64,000 nt of DNA, taken from NCBI GenBank assembly GCA_946902985.2, contig OX336395.1, forward strand, positions 293,689,065-293,753,064, in the 5' to 3' direction. Every line of letters begins with the position of its first letter. The first letter of the stretch is position 1. Position numbers and translations under genes: made by a program. Positions 56,384-64,000 of the stretch are shown piece by piece. Source of the DNA: Meconema thalassinum (lineage: Eukaryota > Arthropoda > Insecta > Orthoptera > Tettigoniidae). The notes beneath the pieces are model-generated. The model did not search any database. It saw nothing but the letters and a program-made list of their open reading frames with translations, and was not told where the DNA came from.

Positions 56384-56770
56384 ATCCGAAGTGGTATTCG
56401 AACTCCATCCAGCGCTGCATAATAAATTCAGAGTCTGCACCGCAACTGCTTACGCTACGAAGGCAGTGGGGAGAGCACGACCTATTAAGCTATGTATTCA
56501 CACAACTGCCAGTTCTGTTTGTTCATATCATTTTAAACTTTTGCCACGAATAAGGTCTTCTGTATTTCCCTTCCTTTATAATTATGTTCCAGAAAATCTC
56601 AAACACGCTTCGGGATCTGTCCGCCATGCTCTTCAAGATGAAACCTAGTCTACGCATGCACGAGAGCCGTAAAGCGCATTTAAGTCATTGCAAACCCAAA
56701 TGGCCTCGTGAAATGCATCAACGATAACCATGCATTAACTCTCCTATTTATAACTTAGCAATTTTTCTAG

Positions 56771-57112
56771 GTCTGTGCCATGTCTTGTGTGGTTTTTCGC
56801 CTAGGACACCAAGCTGGCTCATCAGCGGGCTCTTGGTGTCCCCGCTCGGACCCCCACAGGAGTAGCGAACTACGCGCTACCTCCCTTTATATAGAGTGCA
56901 ACTGCACCTCTTCCTGGCAGAACTAAAAGCTCAAACAGCCATAATCTCCCTATGAAGGCTTCAAAAAAGATGGTATATTGGCTTTCACGTCCAGGGAGGT
57001 AGCGCGCAGTTCGCTACTCCTGTGGGGGTCCGGGGGGGGACACCAAGAGCCCGCCGATGAGCCAGCTTGGTGTCCTAGGCGAAACCCCACACAAGACACG
57101 GCACAGACCTAG
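56771..57112. repeat. GC-rich inverted repeat
   Basis: Left arm from GTCTGTGCCATGTCTTGTGT through CCACAGGAGTAGCGAACT. The right arm is the inverse, ending ACACGGCACAGAC, about 115 bp each, around a spacer of about 110 bp. Arm ends are flanked by CTAG/CTAG. It could be a small foldback or MITE; no protein. Confidence 0.65.
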
Positions 57113-57423
57113 ACAAATTCATCTTCAAGTGCCTTGTCCTCCAAGAACATTGTCGAGTTTTAATTCACTGGCCGTTAAAGCCAATATACCATCTCCCATT
57201 TAAGTTAAATAGAAATTAATTAACTAATCGTTAGTGAAGAGTTGGTGAAAACGGCCCTTACACTTAAGAGGGGAATCCTATGACTAAGCGCTGGATCCCT
57301 ATCTGACACATCTCTCCCTCTGTCATTGTCATTGTGTTCATCCTTTACCCCTGATCTATCCTTCTTTTCCTGTAAAATGATTCTTCGTATGATGACACAA
57401 TGCTTGATAATGAAACTGCTGTG

Positions 57424-57873
57424 ACTTTGAAAGAATAATAAAATTTCCGCCTTTCAATACTGTTTATTGCTAAATTACTTACAGGGACATGTTTCGGGGG
57501 CTAATACTCCCCCTTCATCAGCCTGTCAAACAAAACTTCACAAAGGAAAAACTTTCCTTGTATAAGCACATACAAATCGCATGAAGAATAATGAATAATG
57601 AAATAATAATTATTTACAATTCCCGCTCGACGCTCCAAAGAAGATACTCTTATTGAAAATCTCCTTTGGAGCGTCGGGCGGGAATTGAAAATAATTATTA
57701 TTTCATTATTCTTCATGTGATTTGTTTGTGCTTATACAAGGAAAGTTTTTCCTTTGTGAAGTTTTGTTTGACAGGCTGATGAAGGGGGAGTATTAGCCCC
57801 CGAAACATGTCCCTGTAAGTAATTTAGCAATTATCAGTATTGAAAGGCGGAAATTTTATTATTCTTTCAAAGT
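57424..57873. mobile_element. Foldback element, about 215-bp arms
   Basis: The outer ends ACTTTGAAAGAATAATAAAA and the inverse, and inner ends CGACGCTCCAAAG/CTTTGGAGCGTCG, leave a loop of about 23 bp (57641-57663). The arms contain GGGACATGTTTCGGGGGCTA and CCCCTTCATCAGCCTG, as in the 16160 and 45901 elements. Confidence 0.8.
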
Positions 57874-58087
57874 TATAGTTACGTCAATACGGACCTGAAT
57901 AATCGACATTATGAAACTGCTATGTGTAAGAGTTATGTATTTGGCAGACCACCGCACAGTGGGTCAAAATCGAAATCTAGGAGGACAAAATTATTTTTAC
58001 GTTTTAACCATGAATTTAGAGTGAAAGCAACGTATATAATTTATTTACTTCATAATAAACATCAGTTAAGACCTTTTTAAGCTACGT

Positions 58088-58535
58088 CTACACATGCAAG
58101 AAATTGTCTATGACTAGGAGTTGGATGGAGCATTCAGTTATCTCTTCAGAACAATTTTCAACCCCTAATTTACTTTTAACAAAGTCACGAAGTTCCACTT
58201 TTGACATAATCGTCGAACCCAGTGCTTCAAACAGTTGTAATCGTGTGAGAACTGGTTGTGCGGCATTTTCTAAAGCGTAAAATAACCAAGTAAGTTGCAA
58301 AAAGATGCAAAAAATCTTATAACAGGCGTAAACTACAAGACTTTATCTACATTTTAACATTAAGTAGAAAATGACGCAGAACGACGCAACATACTAAAAA
58401 TCTAAGTGAAAATATATTTTTAAAAATAATAGTTAAATATTATATAATGCAAATTTAGCTAAAATCACGTAACAATTATGCCCATTAATAACTGAAACAC
58501 GTTACAAAGATCATACCTTCAGCTGCATGTTCCAT
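58088..58535 (-). CDS. Small two-exon frame, 66 residues, unknown
   Basis: ATG at 58535 in a good context (TTTAAGATGG) opens 19 nt ending GAAG|GTATGA (58517/58516). The acceptor GCTTTAG precedes exon 2 at 58269, and the frame runs to TAG at 58088. Joined, 201 nt encode MEHAAEENAAQPVLTRLQLF, EALGSTIMSKVELRDFVKSK and CSEEITECSIQLLV. The family is not recognised. Alternatively the 19-nt piece could be an internal exon of the unit beginning at 59297, read in another phase. Confidence 0.35.
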
Positions 58536-58886
58536 CTTAAAGCATCACACTAACCACGGCCACTTACATTTACCCTCCAATTCAAACTGCTCGAACAGTG
58601 GTGACAGATTTACACTAAGGTGCGTTTATATCCCAGAATAGTGATCGGCAATTATATGAGAATGCTGTAGAATTAATAAATTTTGATTTTTTAATTATAA
58701 AAATAAATAATTTTGTCCTCCTAGTGAAACGTTTTGCTAGCTCCTAACTGTTGGGTGAGAAATGTAACTGTTTACCTTTGCCTAAGCTATGTTGTTTTAA
58801 TGGGCGCCAAGACCTCAATGCAATGTTGAAATCTAAATTTGTATTTAACAACGTCTAGCTCTGGCAGAACACATTCAAGACTCTAT

Positions 58887-59297
58887 TCACTCAGATCGTG
58901 GTATGATTTGATCATTAACCCAACAAACAATTGTATCAGGAGAAGGAATTGGTCTATATCTAATGCTACCTACTGAAAGCAAAGATTGCATTGTAAAAGA
59001 AATGAATTTATTATATAAAACAAGTATAGCAAAATTAATAATAATAAGTATAAAATTTAAATTGGAGCGTTGCGATTTTAATATTACCGATAGAAAATTA
59101 CGTGAAAACGGAGTTTGATAAATTGATTTTACTCTTATTTCCAAGCTATGAAGTTACTGAAATATGAAATGTAAAACAAAGAAAATGAGAGATTGCGTAT
59201 TTCTGCGTCATTGGCGCTTACCACTGGAAATGCCCGAAGCCTTTCCCTCGTACTGGATGATGGTGTGTGCTTCCCACAGTCTCCTGGACGTCGCCAT
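58887..59297 (-). CDS. Two-exon frame, transposase-HTH-like start
   Basis: Exon 1 is 59297-59222: ATG GCG in a GAAGATGGCG context, MATSRRLWEAHTIIQYEGKA then SGISS, donor CAGTG|GTAAGC. Exon 2 starts 58972 after TTTGCTTTCAG and continues in phase as VGSIRYRPIPSPDTIVCWVN. It ends at TGA 58887 or at a donor CTGA|GTGAAT (58891/58890). The pattern of a short helical start followed by PSPDTI-x-W resembles DUF4817-type HTH regions of transposases, but similarity is faint. Strong splice signals support a real transcript. Confidence 0.4.
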
Positions 59298-60057
59298 CTT
59301 CTTCGTTATTTGATGATATTCTGGTAGATTAGATAATTCTATGGTCCGTACATCGGACCCAAACACTCGTATAACCACACTGGTTAAGTTTTACCAAAGT
59401 TAGTCTTCCACTCCACGGAACATCGGAGCGATTCCCGCGTACAACCGTACTCGTTAAATTCTATACAGATAGTCCTCGTTCCACGGCGCGTCGAACGATA
59501 TATTCACCTGTCGGCTCCCCCACTCCGGAGCTGTCTACTAGCTTACGTCGTCGCCACTGATTGGCTGCACCCTACGCGCTAGATCCCCACTCCTTCCTCA
59601 TTACACTCCGCGGGAGGGAGAAGTCGATTTCCGTTCCAACAATTCGCCTTTCCTGGACGATGCGAGCCCGCTTGCGTAATACTTCTCGACAGGAATCAGC
59701 TTGTATTTGAATTCCCAGTGAGTCATCTCTCTCAAATACCCTAACTGACAAAAACTCCGTAAAATTCCGTAATCAGATAATTTTCTATGATATCGTCGTT
59801 CGTAATAATTTGCATGATAGCGTTTTCTAAGACATAGAAAACCTATCTGAATGCTAATAATTTTTATAAAATGCTCCGAAAATATCTAAATAATAATTAT
59901 AATAAATTAATAATAATAATAAATTAACATGAAAAATTCTCTTGGCTGAACAATTTGCCGCGTAAATAAATATAGAATGGCTTCCTACTGACTTATGCCA
60001 GTTGCATAAAAACCCCACGAAAACATGTTACACTAGATTTCGATTTTGACCCACTGT
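59298..60057. other. 5' flank of the minus-strand unit, within the CACAGTG element
   Basis: 59300-59700 is richer in C and G than its surroundings, with clustered CpG. It may hold the promoter of the frame starting at 59297. TATA boxes and start sites could not be fixed. Confidence 0.3.
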
Positions 60058-60142
60058 GCATTGTGCTACTTTTAAATGTGTACAAGATATTAGCATAATG
60101 TGGTACAATTTATTACTATTCTTATGTTCTAATACTATTCTG

Positions 60143-61034
60143 TATACCGTATTTACTCGAATACGACCCGCCCTCGAATAAGACCCGCACCCTGATTTTG
60201 AAGAACGAAATTTAAAAAAAAAAAAAAAAACTCAAAATTATGTACAATCTTAACTAAATAAACAGAATAACATTTATCCAAAATAGTTTCCAACAGTATT
60301 GAAGTCGTCCTAAAATAACACACATCAAACGATTAAAAATACAAATAAAAGTACACAAACACTTCATTCATCGTCATCAGAAGTACCAACTTCGGAACTA
60401 TTATCACCATCCCACTAAATGTCGTCATCACTGACATCCATAGCATTCGAAATACTACATTTCTTGAAGCTCTTCCGTATGAGATCTCCCGAGATACGAT
60501 ACCATGCCGTCAAAATGCACGAACATAGCAGCTGAACTTCCGGGCGCTGATTACGACCAGTTGGAGTCAGTGTGTGCTTATCGGCCGCCATCTGCTCCGT
60601 ATACAGCTGTTTCAAGGCTGCTTTGAACTGGCGGGTCACGCAAACATCCAGTGGTTGTAGCATAGACGTCATCCCGCTCAATCACGAATACATGACTCGT
60701 CAATATCATATTTCCTACCGGGCACGATTTCCAATAACTTCAGCTTCTCACTCACATTAAACGACCGCAAACCCTTCGTACAACTCATGTTTACACTCGA
60801 AAACGTGCGCAACACGTGCGCGAGACTATGACGCCGCCTGCTTACGGTAAAACAAAGTGATAGCCGGAAGAAGGCTAGCACCATCTAGCGGATACTCGCA
60901 ACACCCGATATCGCGCGTGGCGGGCAATTTAAATCTTTAAAATCAGGATGACTCAAATAAGACCCGCACCCCAATTTTTCACGTCCGATTTTGTTTAAAA
61001 ATGTGCAGTTGGTATTCGAGTATATACGGTATAT
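60143..61034 (-). mobile_element. Tigger (pogo) deletion derivative
   Basis: Ends TACCGTATTTACTCGAATAC and the inverse GTATTCGAGTATATACGGTA, TA-rich at the borders. Near each end is AATAAGACCCGCACCC. Minus-strand remnants: N-terminal HTH (LRSFNVSEKLKLLEI, about 60780-60710) and a late DDE part (60681-60415). The middle is deleted. An A-run lies at 60213-60229. Confidence 0.82.
60415..60681 (-). pseudogene. Tigger transposase DDE-region fragment
   Basis: MSGMTSMLQPLDVCVTRQFK, AALKQLYTEQMAADKHTLTP and LIRKSFKKCSISNAMDVSDD match the end of the DDE domain in Tigger/pogo proteins (the LQPLDV-x-KPFK block and the RKSF-x-KC-x-ISNA-D block). The start of the domain is lost. Confidence 0.82.
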
Positions 61035-62528
61035 GCCAATCAATTGGTAGTACTGATGAGCAATCAGAGTTTGACTTGAAATTTTCGAAGAAAATACACA
61101 CCAAGGAAGAAAAGTCTGAAGGTAACGTTTGGTGAATAAGGACATTTAGGTGCTCAGGGGTTTCTGGGCCCTTGGGGTAACTGGGCCATGGGTTATTCAT
61201 ATCCATATTTTTGGGAATTATAATGTTATTTGGTTGGCACACCTTCATCTTCCTTGTTTTTCTCTAGAACAATAGGCATTACTTCATTTGGAGCCATTTT
61301 GTAGTTGTGAGAGGTTCAATAATTTGCAAGAAGAAATATTTTCAAACGACGATGTGTTTTCACATGTTTAACAGGCTTCCGTCGTAGCTTGATAAGTACC
61401 TGTTTCCTTATTACTAGTCAGGCATAAACATAATGAATGAGTTTATATATAAATATGCTAATCACCACCCCTAGGCTTGTTGTTAATTGCCTGGTAAGGA
61501 TGGCCCAGTTTCCCCGAAAAAGTTTCAAAGACGGGGTAACTGGGCCATCCTATTGGGGTAACTGGATCCAGGGAGTCCAGTTACCCCAATGATATAATTA
61601 TAAGGTTTTACGAAAAGAGGTTGAAGGCTACTTGGTTCTTTTTTACAACCGGCATTTTCAGACGATGAAATTCAAAGAAACCGATGAAGAATTCTACATT
61701 AGAGCATTTGACATCGTACGGAAACCTCCACAACCGGTAACAAGTAGTTCCGCTCGATTTAATAATATGATTGGTTTTTCAGCAGAACTGAGTGATCTAA
61801 CTAACATCTACTAAGTTTTCCTTAATGTATAAGGAGTCATATACTAAGTGTTTGAACTCAGTTTTTTTTTTTTTTTTTTTTCTTTTTGTCATATTTTGGA
61901 ATTTCACGGTAAGAAATTATGGTAATTTCTTTGAATTTCTTGTAATTTCTTTTCAAGAAACAGGCTTAATTAAATACATATATAAATATATTACTTTTTC
62001 TTATTATTTGCCTTTTCTTATTAGGGTCCCGATACAAAGTCCGGAATGTGTACTTATATCAAACAATTAATCATACTGTGGGAAGGGATTTAGGCAAGCG
62101 AATAAACCGAACACGTCTTATAGTAATTTTAAGTATAAAAACTGTATTTAAACATAAGATCACAACAGATAAGATTGCACAGAACTTGGCGTGACTTCTC
62201 TCGACACAAAACTAATCGTCATTCTTTCTCGCGACTTCCCCTCGACTCCTCTACGCAGCGCCAACGGGCGGTGCCAAGACTGGCGGGAAACCCAAAAACG
62301 GTTCAACATATTCCAATTCCCACAATACTAATATTTTTTCTAAATCAATTGAATGTAAAACAATAGATCCACTCACCCCAGGCATTTGCTGCCGTGGTTT
62401 TATAGAATATAGCCTGGGGTGGTCCAGTTACCCCAACTTCACTGGGCAACTGGGCCACTAGGATAACAAAAATTATAGAGAGAGAGATAAAATATAATAT
62501 GTTAAAAACATGTCTTAATTGGTATGTA
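61035..62528. other. Block with repeated GGGGTAACTGGGCC words
   Basis: GGGGTAACTGGGCC or its inverse recurs near 61175, 61503, 61535, 61553, 61580, 62415 and 62450, and at 63462 beyond the mariner. 61552-61592 forms a hairpin (ATTGGGGTAACTGG and its inverse). A 60-codon frame at 61632-61814 and minus-strand frames near 61250-60980 are not recognised. A T-run of 20 lies at 61862-61881. Confidence 0.5.
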
Positions 62529-62530
62529 TA

Positions 62531-63337
62531 AGGTGCGTTCAGAAAGTAACGAGCCGGAGGCATAATTACAGAAACCAGTACCTGTATGTTAGAAGTATTG
62601 GCCCTGGCTGTTGAGGCACTTGTCCCACTGTGACACGAGGCGGTGAATGGCTGTCTCATGAAATTCCCTGGGCTGCGATGTGAACCAGTTCCGCACGTAC
62701 AGCTGGACGTCGGCGTCTGAGGTGAATCGTTGGCCCCGCAGAGCCGTTTTCAGGGGACCAAACATGGTGGAATCACAGGGAGAGAGGTCTGGACTGTATG
62801 GAGGGTGGCCGACAACCTCCCATTTGAATTTCTGCAGGAGTGCCGCAACTGTGTTGGCCGTATGAGGTCGTGCATTGTCGTGGAGCGACCACGGCGGCTA
62901 TGGCGTTCACTGTCACTCGGCAGTCCTGGGTAATGAGTGCATCATCGGCTAACGACACCCGTCCTTCCCTGAAGCGCTTGTGCCACGCCTTGACCCTTGC
63001 AAGGGACATGCTGTGTTCGCCGTACACTTGTGACATTCGGCGATGAATGTCCGTTCCCCCTACTCCTTCCGCTGTCAGAAACCGAACAACACCTCTTCGC
63101 TCTTCGGTTGACGCCTCCATCTCGCTGTTTGCAATGCGACTGGCAGCGTTGGACGATTGATGCATGCTGCTGCTCGCTTTGTATCGTCACGTGACATGCA
63201 CGCGTGCCCTCTAGCGGCGGGCTGTGACCTTCCACGCTCTGGTCGGAACCATACCTCGTTACACACGCCACGATTAGCCGATGTAGTCACCGGTTTGCGC
63301 ATTCCAGCCTCCGGCTCGTTACTTTTTGAACGCACCT
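62531..63337 (-). mobile_element. mariner (DD34D) internal-deletion derivative
   Basis: Ends AGGTGCGTTCAGAAAGTAAC and the inverse GTTACTTTTTGAACGCACCT, flanked by TA (62529-62530 and 63338-63339). Minus-strand 63120-62890 encodes an N-terminal HTH (EERRGVVRFLTAEGVGGTDI, HRRMSQVYGEHSMSLARVKA). Directly after, 62880-62595 encodes HDNARPHTA, HPPYSPDLSPCD and QWDKCLNSQGQYF before a stop. The first catalytic Asp region is deleted, but the end with the third Asp (YSPDLSPCD) is kept. Confidence 0.88.
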
Positions 63338-63339
63338 TA

Positions 63340-64000
63340 TAATATGTTGGTTTGTTTATTGCTAATTAATCATACAATATTTTGCAGTAAACAATTGCTT
63401 GTTACTTGTTCCAAATTACAGTCTTATGAAGGTAAGTGGAGGTCATGTTGTAAAATCATGGCCCAGTTACCCCAGAGCACCTTTGTATAGTTCATACCAT
63501 ATCTAAGATTGTTGGAACCAAGGTCTCTTAAAGTGATATCCATTTAGGATTTTTAAGGTTATGAATAACTTATTTGATGTATTAAAATCCATAGTGTTCC
63601 CACAATATGTTCATAGGTTTCCTCTTAAATGCTGGTACTGACAATGTTTACTTTATTTTTGATGGCCATTTTGCTGCAATTCAAGTATTATTAAAAGAAA
63701 AATTACCTTAACATAAACTTAATCTTATTGAAACATATAGTTCTTTTTTAAGATCATAGAAATAAAATGTGGATATTCTTATAATGATTTCAAGATCTAT
63801 CTTTCCTTTTTTTCCAAAAACATAAGAAAAACTTCATAAAGTCAGGTTAATATAAATATATTCTAATGATATTGTTAAATCATATTTTGATACACATTCC
63901 ATATTTACATAACCTCAACTGTCAAATGCAAGGAGTCTCGCCACTTATTTACTGGATCGAAATTTTTCTCCGTATTGACGTATCATTGATTTAAAATATC
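63340..64000. other. AT-rich DNA, no gene
   Basis: One more GGCCCAGTTACCCC word at 63462-63475, then AT-rich sequence with no supported feature to the window end. Confidence 0.4.

Larger units (their letters stand above)
57955..60058 (-). mobile_element. 2.1-kb element with identical 26-bp CACAGTG ends
   Basis: The left end begins CACAGTGGGTCAAAATCG and the right end is its exact inverse over 26 bp. The flanks are CACCG and CATTG, possibly a mutated 5-bp duplication. Minus-strand spliceable frames lie inside (58088-58535 and 58887-59297). The CAC start and 5-bp spacing would fit Transib, but no DDE core was found; the superfamily is unresolved. Confidence 0.6.

Noticed and set aside
1..64000. 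CRISPR array, prokaryotic operon or phage
   Set aside because: No regularly spaced short direct repeats with unique spacers, no ribosome-binding-site-led gene clusters; spliced genes and retroposons show a eukaryotic genome.

Overview
The window is AT-rich, intron-bearing, heavily transposon-loaded eukaryotic DNA. The mix of elements (tRNA-headed SINEs with long unique bodies, RTE-like and other LINEs, BEL/Pao gag, hAT, mariner and pogo/Tigger derivatives, foldback elements) fits a large arthropod genome, most likely an insect. An orthopteroid insect is a guess from the style of the SINEs, not a demonstrated fact. All family calls here come from motifs read by eye; no database search was possible.

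The main host gene is a complete, intact RAD51D (RAD51 paralogue for homologous-recombination repair) on the + strand. It has five coding exons: 33481-33624, 33750-33868, 37901-38111, 45463-45652 and 54443-54768. They join in frame to 990 nt (329 residues plus stop), almost exactly the human length of 328. The last intron begins with GC rather than GT. Introns 2, 3 and 4 are 4.0, 7.4 and 8.8 kb and are filled with nested transposons. A divergent minus-strand gene of unknown identity starts 0.95 kb upstream (first coding exon 32348-32533).

Region by region. 0.85-4.3 kb: a hAT element with a BED finger and a long transposase frame, then a second BED-like finger. 5-8 kb: SINE mosaic and a 5'-truncated LINE. 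8.6 kb: one orphan exon of an unknown gene. 10-20 kb: hAT, pogo and mariner relics, SINEs and a foldback. 20.2-22.0 kb: a non-autonomous hAT containing a foldback with 519-bp arms, each insertion with its own target duplication. 22.1-25.3 kb: a LINE split by a hAT that is itself split by a SINE. 25.3-26.4 kb: BEL/Pao gag. 28.1-30.5 kb: a LINE with the 5' inversion expected from twin priming and a perfect 14-bp target duplication. 30.9-31.6 kb: a 127-bp tandem repeat with a SINE inside. 33-55 kb: RAD51D and its intronic elements, including a LINE broken by a 5.1-kb hAT (perfect 8-bp duplication) that carries another long LINE frame. 55.8-64 kb: RTE tail, inverted repeats, an unusual element with CACAGTG ends and spliceable small genes, a Tigger relic, a block with repeated GGGGTAACTGGGCC words, and a mariner deletion derivative.

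Apart from RAD51D, the divergent exon and a few orphan exons, the coding capacity belongs to mobile elements, most of them truncated or frameshifted.
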